64,000 nt of DNA from Fulvivirga imtechensis AK7 (GCF_000331535.1 NZ_AMZN01000044.1:1-64000), one strand, 5' to 3'. Counted from the stretch's first letter, positions 26,650 through 33,773 are shown. Notes: a model not told the origin generated them from the sequence alone. Numbers and translations are program-made.

Positions 26650-27609
26650 ATGAAAGGAAAAATCAAATTTTCACATCTGTTGAAATATCTGTTAGTGGCA
26701 CTGCCGCTGATGATGTTCAGTTGCCAGGAGGATAACGTAGAGCCACCGGCAGCGCTCAACGAACAATCAGTAGAAGATTTTGTAAGCCAACTGAACCCTA
26801 TTACTTCACAGCAGTTGCCTGATAAAGTACAGGAGCAGCTCGATCTTACCAGGGTCAATCTGGCAAAGCATATGCAAGGCAAGCTTCAAATTACAGATGT
26901 GAAGGTGCTGGGAAGCATCTCGGACGATAAGAGCGCTGACATGTCGCATCGGGTGGTGGCTGATGAAGACAATGTGGCTGCCTATGGAAATATTATGGAG
27001 CCTTCCTCCGTCCACATCGGTAAGATGAAAAGTCTGTACTCAGGTAAAAAGCTGACAGATACACGTGCCAATGTGCAGGATATTGCAGCACAGGAAATAA
27101 AATCCGGGGACATGGTTTTGGAAGTTACCTGGAAGTCAGGCAATGAAACCTTCACCACGCAATGCTTTTACAGGGAATCAGGCATTGTGTATGACAATGT
27201 ACTTACCGGCCTGGTGATGATGGATCCTGAAGGACATGTAGAGCAAAGCAAAACCGGTAAAGCTGACAGGCAAGCTGCTACTTATAGCAGTTGGTACAAG
27301 CAATGGTGGACTGCCAAGTGGCTATGGGGCTCTGACCGCGGTGAAATGGGATACAAGATCACCATTTACTACAGTGGCAGTTATGTTTCTAACACTGACG
27401 TGAGTGATTGGGGACATATTACACTAGGCAAAGCGAGAAGCGAAAGCCGGATTGTGAAAAATTCAGGCAGCTATGGCAAGTGCCAATACGCTCTGGGGAT
27501 GTGTACTCCTGTTGGCTCACTAAGTTTTAGCCATAGCAACTTTAGCGTTTCCTTCTCCGGACTGGGAAGTAATGTTGTCGCTAATGGGTATAAATCAAGG
27601 TATCCGTAG
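26650..27609 (+). CDS. lipoprotein of unknown function
   Basis: A 319-residue lipoprotein: signal ends in LPLMMFSCQEDN with the lipidated cysteine at about residue 25. The region to about residue 110 is acidic and helical (QSVEDFVSQLNPITSQQL), and the C-terminal about 110 residues are Trp/Tyr/Gly-rich (SSWYKQWWTAKWLWGSDRGE, KITIYYSGSYV, HSNFSVSFSGLGS), probably a beta-sheet fold. I do not recognise the family. It shares the TCTAAAAACCAAC leader word with three other genes in the window and its stop codon falls in a remnant of the interspersed repeat, 7 bp before repeat copy D. Confidence 0.65.
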   Translation: MKGKIKFSHLLKYLLVALPLMMFSCQEDNVEPPAALNEQSVEDFVSQLNPITSQQLPDKVQEQLDLTRVNLAKHMQGKLQITDVKVLGSISDDKSADMSHRVVADEDNVAAYGNIMEPSSVHIGKMKSLYSGKKLTDTRANVQDIAAQEIKSGDMVLEVTWKSGNETFTTQCFYRESGIVYDNVLTGLVMMDPEGHVEQSKTGKADRQAATYSSWYKQWWTAKWLWGSDRGEMGYKITIYYSGSYVSNTDVSDWGHITLGKARSESRIVKNSGSYGKCQYALGMCTPVGSLSFSHSNFSVSFSGLGSNVVANGYKSRYP

Positions 27610-27616
27610 ACACTAA

Positions 27617-27766
27617 TTAGTGTTTGTCAGAAAACTCTAAGTGGCTTTAAGAAAACGTTCCCGCCAAAGGGCGGGATGAAGTGTTAAAAAGCGGAGCGTA
27701 CTGGGGTACGTGAGCATTTTTGGGACGAGCATAACGCAGACATTGGCGTTTTCTTAGAGACACTAA
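27617..27766 (+). repeat. palindromic interspersed repeat, copy D
   Basis: A 150-bp copy with ends TTAGTGTTTGTCAGAAAAC and TTTTCTTAGAGACACTAA. It contains the CCCGCCAAAGGGCGGG hairpin, AAGTGTTAAAAAGCGGAGCG and GGTACGTGAGC, as in copy E. It is preceded by an extra, head-to-head half end, TAGACACTAA, at 27607-27616, which holds the stop codon of the lipoprotein gene. Confidence 0.9.
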
Positions 27767-27783
27767 TTAGCTGAGAGAAGAAC

Positions 27784-27925
27784 GGAGTTGTATCAAAATC
27801 AAAGATGAGGATTTGCAACTGCAAGAGGGTTTATTGGAGAAACACGGAGAGATTTCTCCGTGGCTCCTCAGTTTCCTCCGTGGTTAGAATGACTGATTTT
27901 AAATTTTTGACTTTGATACAGCTCC
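27784..27925. repeat. second palindromic element (142 bp) between repeat D and rtcB
   Basis: Long inverted ends GGAGTTGTATCAAAATCAAA (27784-27803) and TTTGACTTTGATACAGCTCC (27906-27925), complementary except for two positions, enclosing an inner hairpin CACGGAGA/TCTCCGTG (27843-27862). It lies at the 3' side of rtcB and could act as a terminator, or be an independent MITE-like element. Confidence 0.75.
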
Positions 27926-27949
27926 TTCTTAGGTAAACTTGGTCGGACC

Positions 27950-29371
27950 TCAATCCACCTCGGCAAATCGCTTATCACCGCACATCCTTACGATCCTGGG
28001 AGTAAAAGTTCCCAAGACATCCACCAGCTCTGTCTGGTAAGACATCACCTGATGGATGTCTTTGTAAACCATAGGCGCCTCATCCAGTCCGGAACCGATC
28101 AACTCGATGCCAGCCTTTTTCAGGTGTTTGGCTACGTCCCTTTTGGAAAGCGTTTCTTTGGCCTTTCTGCGGGACATTACCCTTCCGGCACCGTGAGAAG
28201 CCGAGTTAATGGCTTCAGCATTACCTTTGCCTCTCACAATAAACCCCGGAGAGGTCATGGATCCGGGAATTATCCCCAGCACACCTTTTCCGGCCGGAGT
28301 AGCCCCCTTCCTGTGGACAATGATCTCATTGTCCTCCTCATCCAACTCTTTCCACGCAAAATTATGATGGTTCTCCACTATCATCAATGGGGCTTCACCG
28401 AGTGTTTGGGCCAGTCGTTCGTGGATCTGGTGATGACAAGCAGAAGCATAGTCACCAGCCAGGTTCATGGTCCGCCAATACTCCTGACCATCTTCCGTAT
28501 TCAGGTCTAGCCATGCCAGGTACTGTGCTTCCCGCGGTAAACGACATTTATCCATCGCCAGTTTGGTGTAGTGCCGTGCAATATTAGCCCCCAACCCGCG
28601 CGATCCGGAGTGAGAAAGTACCGCCAGGTATTTGCCGGCAGGTAAATTCCATTCATTCTGCTCTTCCAGGATCTCGCCCACACCGAATTCTACGAAGTGG
28701 TTGCCACCCCCGGAGCTTCCGATCTGGCTGTAAGCCCTGTCTTTGAGCGACTTGAGTATATTGATCTCATTGAAGTCGCTCCTGTCCAGCACCTCATGAT
28801 CTATAGGCCGTTTAAACACCTCATTACCAAACCTGGTGTTGTCCACCAGCATTTTCTTCAGCTTTTCAGTGTTTTGTTCTAAAAAGCCTGGACTGATGTC
28901 ATACAGGGTCATGCACATTCTGCACCCAATATCTACACCCACAGCATAAGGGATAACAGCATTATCGGTTGCCAACACTCCCCCAATAGGCAGTCCGTAG
29001 CCCTGATGCGCATCCGGCATCAAAGCTCCTGCTTTGGTAACGGGCAGCTTCATAGCAATTTCCATTTGGTTGATAGCGCCCGGCTCTATTCCTTCCTCAC
29101 CATAGATGCGATAGTCCAGACGGTTCTTATTGAGCTCCAGTGTCTCATTATGCTCTGTTTTTATGATCAGGCTTTTGGCCACGGGAGCCAACTGGTCATG
29201 TTTGATGTAGAACTCAGGATTTTTTATTACCCTTTCCAAAAGCTCCAGCTTGTGCTTTTTGCTTTTGCCTTTGTAATGCTCCTCGAGAACCTTCATGGCA
29301 AAACCGATAACTTTCCCTTCCGGGTAGCCCAGCTTCCTCAACTCTTTGCCTGTAATTTTTGTCGTTGCCAT
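27950..29371 (-). CDS. rtcB: RtcB family RNA ligase
   Basis: A 473-residue RtcB. It ligates RNA ends carrying 2',3'-cyclic phosphate or 3'-phosphate to 5'-OH with GTP and Mn2+. Diagnostic motifs: IGCRMCM with the metal-binding cysteine, GSSGGGNHFVEFG, LSHSGSRGLG, ENHHNFAWKE, GIIPGSMTSPGF and the guanylylation region SHGAGRVMSR. Length is normal for the family. No archease gene is adjacent. It is the last gene of a minus-strand unit with a TPR protein 24 bp upstream, which may link it to RNA repair after stress. The ATG start with an A-rich leader was chosen. Confidence 0.95.
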   Translation of the reverse strand: MATTKITGKELRKLGYPEGKVIGFAMKVLEEHYKGKSKKHKLELLERVIKNPEFYIKHDQLAPVAKSLIIKTEHNETLELNKNRLDYRIYGEEGIEPGAINQMEIAMKLPVTKAGALMPDAHQGYGLPIGGVLATDNAVIPYAVGVDIGCRMCMTLYDISPGFLEQNTEKLKKMLVDNTRFGNEVFKRPIDHEVLDRSDFNEINILKSLKDRAYSQIGSSGGGNHFVEFGVGEILEEQNEWNLPAGKYLAVLSHSGSRGLGANIARHYTKLAMDKCRLPREAQYLAWLDLNTEDGQEYWRTMNLAGDYASACHHQIHERLAQTLGEAPLMIVENHHNFAWKELDEEDNEIIVHRKGATPAGKGVLGIIPGSMTSPGFIVRGKGNAEAINSASHGAGRVMSRRKAKETLSKRDVAKHLKKAGIELIGSGLDEAPMVYKDIHQVMSYQTELVDVLGTFTPRIVRMCGDKRFAEVD

Positions 29372-29395
29372 TGTATTGTTGTTTAACAGGAGCTG

Positions 29396-29929
29396 TCAAG
29401 CTATGTTGCAGTTTGACAAATAGCTTAACTCCTCCTGGTGTGTCATCTTTTTATTTATTCGCGCAATGCCCTGCTCACACTTACCGATCCAGTCATCATC
29501 CAGAGAGGCTGTTATGGCTCTCCTGTATGTACTGATGGCGTTGCCGTAATCATAAAGCATTTCGTATGCTACGGCTTTGTAGTATAAAATATAAACAAGG
29601 TTCACGCCACTCAATCTTTCAGCTCTGCGGGCAAAGCTTACCATTTCGTTGTACCTTCCCGTCATTTTTAGCAGGTACATATAGTCACTATAGGTAGCTG
29701 CATGGCCGGGGTCAAACTGGATGGCCATTTTCAGGTGGACTTCCGCATCATGATACTGATTCAGTTCAGATGCATAAATCCATCCCAGCATCTGGTGAGC
29801 TCTGCCATGGTCAGGCTGCTCCTCCAGCAACTCAGTCAGGAGCCTTTTGGCCTTGATGTAGTCACAATAGTCCATGTGCTCCTTTACTTTGAGTATATAT
29901 TCTTCAGAATGTAGTAGTATATCTTCCAT
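29396..29929 (-). CDS. small TPR-repeat protein (paralogue 1)
   Basis: I start it at the ATG at 29929 (MEDILLHSEEYILKVKEHMD), which leaves out an upstream stretch that derives from the palindromic repeat. The 177-residue product consists of about four tetratricopeptide repeats (AKRLLTELLEEQPDHGRAHQ, MLGWIYASELNQYHDAEVHL, YILYYKAVAYEMLYDYGNAI) and no other domain. It is a clear paralogue of the next upstream gene (30108-30605): both share LGW-x-Y, AE-HL-x-A-x-x-x-PG and the C-terminal helix. It is cytoplasmic and precedes rtcB by 24 bp. Its partner is unknown. Confidence 0.78.
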   Translation of the reverse strand: MEDILLHSEEYILKVKEHMDYCDYIKAKRLLTELLEEQPDHGRAHQMLGWIYASELNQYHDAEVHLKMAIQFDPGHAATYSDYMYLLKMTGRYNEMVSFARRAERLSGVNLVYILYYKAVAYEMLYDYGNAISTYRRAITASLDDDWIGKCEQGIARINKKMTHQEELSYLSNCNIA

Positions 29930-29967
29930 TATCTTATTCAATTTTTTAATACCATTTTCTTTTATTC

Positions 29968-30104
29968 CATGGGACTGTCTCAAAAGTCAGTTCGTCATTC
30001 CAAACTTGATTTGGAATCCCCTAAAAATGAGTAGAATCTAATCAGGGGATCCTGAATCAAGTTCAGGATGACGTTAGAAGGAGACTTTTGAAACGGCCTC
30101 ATGG
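29968..30104. repeat. REP-like palindromic element between the two TPR genes
   Basis: A 137-bp element with diverged inverted arms: CATGGGACTGTCTCAAAAGTC at the left and GACTTTTGAAACGGCCTCATG at the right (30083-30103). Inside are two hairpins, ATTCCAAACTTGATTTGGAAT and ATCCTGAATCAAGTTCAGGAT. The ATCCTGAATCAAGTTCAGGAT type of sequence recurs in Bacteroidota genomes from memory. A related GTCATCCTG/CAGGATGAC stem occurs at 50208-50272. Confidence 0.75.
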
Positions 30105-30107
30105 GAT

Positions 30108-30605
30108 TCACCAAAAGAGCATCCACCTCTTCTGACGGCACCTTCGGATGTTGTCTTTGATGGTCTGGATCTCCCGCTCATCAAATGACCACCGTGCAGC
30201 CAGCTTATAATGAGAAATGGCCTTTCGGTACCTGCCACGCACCTCCTGAGTACGGCCAAAGTCATTGTAGATGAATGACTTTTGGACACCGGTCACTTTC
30301 GTGGCCTTATTTAGTAATGCTTCCAGTTCATCCAGCCTGCCTGCATCGAATAGCAACTGCGCCATGTGAATATATGGAGCGTGGTATCCGGGAGCATATT
30401 TCAGCGCCAGATTCAGGTGCATCTCTGCCAGCGCGTAGTCGGTAAGGTGATAGATATACAGCCAGCCCAAGTGGTTGTGTGCCTGTGCGTATACCGGCTC
30501 TATCTCCAACGCTTCGTGCAAAAGCTCTTTGCCCTCAAGCCACTCTTGTCGCTCGAAAGCTCTTTCTGCATCCAAAACATATTGTTGCAATGCTTGCGTG
30601 GTCAT
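30108..30605 (-). CDS. small TPR-repeat protein (paralogue 2)
   Basis: The start at 30605 (MTTQALQQYVLDAERAFERQ) is preferred; a longer GTG-started frame to 30707 would run through a terminator hairpin. The 165-residue product has about four TPRs (GKELLHEALEIEPVYAQAHN, HLGWLYIYHLTDYALAEMHL, APYIHMAQLLFDAGRLDELE) and a basic C-terminus (IRRCRQKRWMLFW). It is a paralogue of the neighbour downstream, separated by the 137-bp palindromic element. A strong hairpin lies 46 bases upstream of the start, so expression may depend on a leader or on read-through. Confidence 0.75.
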   Translation of the reverse strand: MTTQALQQYVLDAERAFERQEWLEGKELLHEALEIEPVYAQAHNHLGWLYIYHLTDYALAEMHLNLALKYAPGYHAPYIHMAQLLFDAGRLDELEALLNKATKVTGVQKSFIYNDFGRTQEVRGRYRKAISHYKLAARWSFDEREIQTIKDNIRRCRQKRWMLFW

Positions 30606-30651
30606 GACTTTTTTAATTTTTATGGTTAAACAATCTTTCGGGCATAAAAAA

Positions 30652-30679
30652 AGCCCGGTCTTTTTGTTGAGACCGGGCT
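30652..30679. terminator. bidirectional intrinsic terminator or attenuator
   Basis: Perfect stem AGCCCGGTCT (30652-30661) and AGACCGGGCT (30670-30679) with an 8-base loop. It is bordered by an A-run to the left (U-run on the minus strand) and TTTT to the right. It lies between a short open frame and the TPR paralogue 2 start, both read on the minus strand. Confidence 0.8.
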
Positions 30680-30703
30680 TTTCTGCACTGAATGAATGAA
30701 TTG

Positions 30704-30823
30704 TCACTCATTCGTGTACAAAGCTGTCCGATCCCGATATAACATGCCCAACTCTCCCGTCATCGAGGAGTCGACATCTCGTGTTTTGTGTAGTTCCGGT
30801 ATCTGGCTTTTTGTACAATTCAT
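30704..30823 (-). CDS. short open reading frame, 39 codons (uncertain)
   Basis: ATG at 30821-30823 to TGA at 30704-30706 on the minus strand, encoding 39 residues: MNCTKSQIPELHKTRDVDSS then MTGELGMLYRDRTALYTNE. Not recognised. It lies between two intrinsic terminators (30850-30875 upstream and 30652-30679 downstream), so it is one small self-contained transcription unit or leader. It could also be non-coding RNA. No Shine-Dalgarno site is visible; a run of A/T (TTTTTAAAGAAA) precedes the ATG. Confidence 0.25.
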   Translation of the reverse strand: MNCTKSQIPELHKTRDVDSSMTGELGMLYRDRTALYTNE

Positions 30824-30849
30824 TTTCTTTAAAAATTTTATCAACAAAA

Positions 30850-30875
30850 AACCCGGACGTTTTTACGGCCGGGTT
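30850..30875 (-). terminator. rho-independent terminator
   Basis: Stem AACCCGGACG (30850-30859) and CGGCCGGGTT (30866-30875) with one mismatch and a short T-rich loop. On the minus strand it is followed by TTTTTT, so it ends a minus-strand transcript that contains the 27-codon frame. Confidence 0.75.
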
Positions 30876-30900
30876 CATGTTGATCTAATTTCTTAATAGA

Positions 30901-30984
30901 TTATATGTTCCCAAACCGTAATATCCACCCGGCAGTACAATTGCCTGGGTTTTTGAAGTCGATATGTAGTTTGTGTATTGTCAT
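30901..30984 (-). CDS. short open reading frame, 27 codons (uncertain)
   Basis: ATG at 30982-30984 to TAA at 30901-30903, encoding MTIHKLHIDFKNPGNCTAGW then ILRFGNI. Not recognised. It is followed after 25 bases by a good intrinsic terminator, which supports a short transcript from 31166 towards 30850. The first residues resemble those of the frame that starts at 30707 (MTIH), so these may be repeated leader or small-RNA units. Confidence 0.25.
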   Translation of the reverse strand: MTIHKLHIDFKNPGNCTAGWILRFGNI

Positions 30985-31153
30985 GTTTTTTCCAAAAGGA
31001 TTGCAATAATTGCAAAATTATTTTTTCGATGCAAGTACTATACGGAATTTTTTTATTGGGTGTTACACTGTAGAGTTTCTATTATTAAAATTCTTTGTAA
31101 TTGTTTAAGTTTAGTCAAAGCTTTATGCGACTGATTTGAAATATAACTTCGCC

Positions 31154-31166
31154 TTTTAAAACCAAC
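31154..31166 (+). promoter_or_regulatory. TTTTAAAACCAAC leader motif at the eCIS cargo gene
   Basis: The 13-mer TTTTAAAACCAAC ends immediately before the ATG of the DUF4157 cargo gene. It is the same word as at 12502 and 47082 and near-identical to 26633. It probably lies in the 5' UTR of the first eCIS transcript. Confidence 0.45.
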
Positions 31167-32756
31167 ATGTACGATCAACCAAGTAGTATCCATAAGGATA
31201 AAAAGCAATCTATTACTCCAGCCATTGCTAATCAGCATAATAGCCCGGGTGCTTTTCAATTTGAAGATACAAGTGCAGAAGGTAGCATGCAGAAAAGACT
31301 GCAGGCAGTTGCCAATGGTAGTGCATTGGTGAAGCAACAGGCACAACTCAAAGCTGCGGCTGAGGGGGTTGATACCAGAGAAAATAAAGTACAAAGAAAA
31401 GCTAATAATACCGGACTTCCTGATGAGTTAAAAGGTGGAATTGAAAATCTCTCCGGCTATTCCATGGATGATGTGAAGGTTCACTACAATTCTGCCAGGC
31501 CGGCTCAACTCAATGCACATGCTTATGCTCAGGGCACAGACATTCATATCGCTCCCGGCCAGGAGAAGCATTTGCCGCATGAAGCATGGCATGTGGTACA
31601 GCAGAAGCAGGGGAGAGTAAAGCCTACTACGCAAATGCATGGTGTTCAGGTGAATGACAATGAAGGATTGGAAAAGGAGGCGGATGCTATGGGAGGTAAG
31701 GCTTTGCAAAGGATCTCATCCGGTGATGATACCCCTTTAGGTAGCAAAATGCTTCAGAATAGCTATCAAATTAGTTATCCGGTACAAAAAAATGATAAGT
31801 TAAAAGACCTTCTGGACAATGGGGGTTTAGCCGTAGCTATTGAAAGAGAAATGGAAGAAGGGGATATTAAACCTGAGCTACGGCCTGCTATTCTTGAGGA
31901 GTCAGCAGCATTTAGTGCAGAAATGATAGCTAAGGAGCCGGAGATTGGGTTTTTCAGTTTCTACTTTAAGCTTATTGATCATGTAGCAAGAAAAAGGGGC
32001 TTATATGTGGAAGATGACGTTGATGATGAATATGAAGAGGAAGATGAGGCATCTGAGTCTGAAGATGAAGATATTGACACAGGGCTATACCATGGTAGCG
32101 CATCACGATCTGGTTTTGCTCGTCTGGGAGCGGAGGAAGATGCCGAGGTTGATAGGTTCAAAATGAGGGGACGAAAATCGGTGTACGATGCCGACAAAGT
32201 AAGAAGCTCGAGGCGACAAGAAGCAGCGGCAAGTGGGATAGGAATGGTGAAGTCAGGAACATTTATCGGACTTGATGCCGCACTTCCCGGCTTGGGAACT
32301 GGCTTAAGTGCGGCCAATGCAGCTAATGAAGCCAGGAAAAAACATTATGTTGGGAAGGGTGCTAAAGAAGTGGCCAAGGGAGCAGTTGTAGAAAGTACTG
32401 CTCAGATCGTGCCCTATGTTGCTTTTGCCAGAGATGTTGGCCAGCTTATGCGTACTGCATTTGAGTCTTCAAAATCGCGTAAGGAGCACAAAACTAAGAG
32501 AGCGAAGAAGCTCCTTGCACAGCTTCAGGAGGAGATTCCTGCGGCAAGGGCGCTTCTGGAGCAAATCCACGCTAATGCTGATCCTGGTGATGAAGATAAT
32601 ATCAGACGATTGACTAAGGCAATACAACGAATGCGTGAGGCTGAAGAAGAAACACGCCAATGGATTGCGAAAAAAGAAGCTCATATGACGCTGCCGCTGC
32701 TGGCAGATATCCCGGCTGAACACGAAGAAGATGAAGATGATGGATCACTTATATGA
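31167..32756 (+). CDS. eCIS-associated DUF4157 protein (candidate cargo/effector)
   Basis: A 529-residue protein with the hallmark domain of eCIS cargo proteins: DUF4157 at about residues 85-180, with the metallopeptidase motif HEAWHVVQQ (HEAWH at 138-142), third acidic ligand in EKEADAMGGK, and the conserved LSGYSMDDVKVHYNSARPAQ. The N-terminal 1-80 are basic and low-complexity, as in loading signals. A long acidic stretch (EEEDEASESEDEDID) is at about 290-310. Residues about 350-420 are glycine/alanine-rich and hydrophobic (SGTFIGLDAALPGLGTGLSA, AKEVAKGAVVESTAQIVPYV), which might insert in membranes. The C-terminus is a coiled coil. It is the first gene of the eCIS locus. The toxic activity is not identified. 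Confidence 0.85.
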   Translation: MYDQPSSIHKDKKQSITPAIANQHNSPGAFQFEDTSAEGSMQKRLQAVANGSALVKQQAQLKAAAEGVDTRENKVQRKANNTGLPDELKGGIENLSGYSMDDVKVHYNSARPAQLNAHAYAQGTDIHIAPGQEKHLPHEAWHVVQQKQGRVKPTTQMHGVQVNDNEGLEKEADAMGGKALQRISSGDDTPLGSKMLQNSYQISYPVQKNDKLKDLLDNGGLAVAIEREMEEGDIKPELRPAILEESAAFSAEMIAKEPEIGFFSFYFKLIDHVARKRGLYVEDDVDDEYEEEDEASESEDEDIDTGLYHGSASRSGFARLGAEEDAEVDRFKMRGRKSVYDADKVRSSRRQEAAASGIGMVKSGTFIGLDAALPGLGTGLSAANAANEARKKHYVGKGAKEVAKGAVVESTAQIVPYVAFARDVGQLMRTAFESSKSRKEHKTKRAKKLLAQLQEEIPAARALLEQIHANADPGDEDNIRRLTKAIQRMREAEEETRQWIAKKEAHMTLPLLADIPAEHEEDEDDGSLI

Positions 32757-32993
32757 AGAAAACCAATACTAACCATAACCTGAGTAGGTCCTTTAAACAC
32801 TCTCCGGCTTCGGGGAATAAGCTTGAATTCTTTAATTAGTGTTTGTAATAAAACTCTAAATGTCTTTAAGAAAACATTCCCGCCAAAGGGCGGGATGAAG
32901 TGTTAAAAAGCGGAGCATACTGAGGTACGTGAGCATTTTTGGGGCGAGCGTAACGCAGACATTGGCGTTATCTTAGAGACACTAATTAACAAT
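32757..32993. other. gap between the two cargo genes
   Basis: No gene. It consists of 79 bp of plain sequence followed by repeat copy E, which ends 8 bp before the ATG of the second cargo gene. Confidence 0.7.
32836..32985 (+). repeat. palindromic interspersed repeat, copy E, between the eCIS cargo genes
   Basis: A 150-bp copy with ends TTAGTGTTTGTAATAAAAC and TATCTTAGAGACACTAA. The centre is almost identical to copy D (CCCGCCAAAGGGCGGG hairpin, AAGTGTTAAAAAGCGGAGC, GGTACGTGAGC). Its right end lies only 8 bp upstream of the second cargo start, so any promoter or ribosome-loading signal for that gene must be inside it, or the gene is read through from the DUF4157 gene. Confidence 0.9.
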
Positions 32994-33773
32994 ATGAAAG
33001 TACAACGCGGAATTCAAAACAAAACAACAACACCTTCAGCACAGGTAAATCAAAAAGAAAATAATAGCAAGCGTCATCAGGTTGTGGAGAATAGTGCTGA
33101 ATTAACTATACAGAGAAAATATCAAAGGATAGCTGACCAAAGTTCTCACGTAAAGCATTTAGGTGTCTTTCAGGAAATGGTTAATGATTCTTCTTTACAG
33201 CTAATGAGAAGTAACGGGATCAATAATGTTATCCAAAGGCTGAAACATACAAAAGCGGAGGTGAATGATGCCCTCGATAGCGGTGTTATTAAGTCATTTT
33301 TAGCAGGTATTTATGGATTGAGGTATAGACATCATAACGATGAATGGATATATATGACTGCGTCCGCTCACCAGGAGGATGGTTATGAGGCGAGTGGAGC
33401 CAAATATTGGTATAGAGCTATGCCAGAAGCCGAATTCTTAGCTTTTACAGGGAGCTTTCAGTTTAATGGAGATTCATATGGAGGGATAGCACCTAATAGA
33501 GCTTACGTTCAGAACCCGAAATACTTTGGAAATAATAAACCTGCAACACATATTGTAGAGTTCTCAACACCAGGCGAGGGCTTTTTGTATGATCTTTTTA
33601 AGGAAAGACTGGGCGTTCATGGTAATCCTAAAGCGGAAGGAGGAGGTACTTTTGGATTGGGTCCTAGTGGTAATGGTGCAGGACAAGCAGGAGTGATATT
33701 CAATCAATTGTTAAGGGATGCCGCTATCAACTATAAAGTTGTAGATTGGAAAGACGTTAATACATTGCCATAA
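32994..33773 (+). CDS. second eCIS candidate cargo protein with a C-terminal toxin-like domain
   Basis: A 259-residue protein. Its N-terminal about 85 residues (TIQRKYQRIADQSSHVKHLG) resemble the pre-DUF4157 segment of the neighbouring cargo (MQKRLQAVANGSALVKQQAQ), but the HExxH domain is absent, so the two may share only a loading signal. The C-terminal about 150 residues form a compact domain: KYWYRAMPEAEFLAF, YGGIAPNRAYVQNPKYFGNN, THIVEFSTPGEGF and GGGTFGLGPSGNGAG. The first part resembles the beta-strand/Arg start of ADP-ribosyltransferase toxins, but I cannot place the full fold, so this remains a guess. It is between the DUF4157 gene and the tape measure gene. Confidence 0.55.
   Translation: MKVQRGIQNKTTTPSAQVNQKENNSKRHQVVENSAELTIQRKYQRIADQSSHVKHLGVFQEMVNDSSLQLMRSNGINNVIQRLKHTKAEVNDALDSGVIKSFLAGIYGLRYRHHNDEWIYMTASAHQEDGYEASGAKYWYRAMPEAEFLAFTGSFQFNGDSYGGIAPNRAYVQNPKYFGNNKPATHIVEFSTPGEGFLYDLFKERLGVHGNPKAEGGGTFGLGPSGNGAGQAGVIFNQLLRDAAINYKVVDWKDVNTLP

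Noticed and set aside
30108-30707. A longer TPR protein starting at GTG 30707
   Set aside because: The extra 34 codons would pass through the terminator hairpin at 30652-30679; a normal TPR start exists at 30605.
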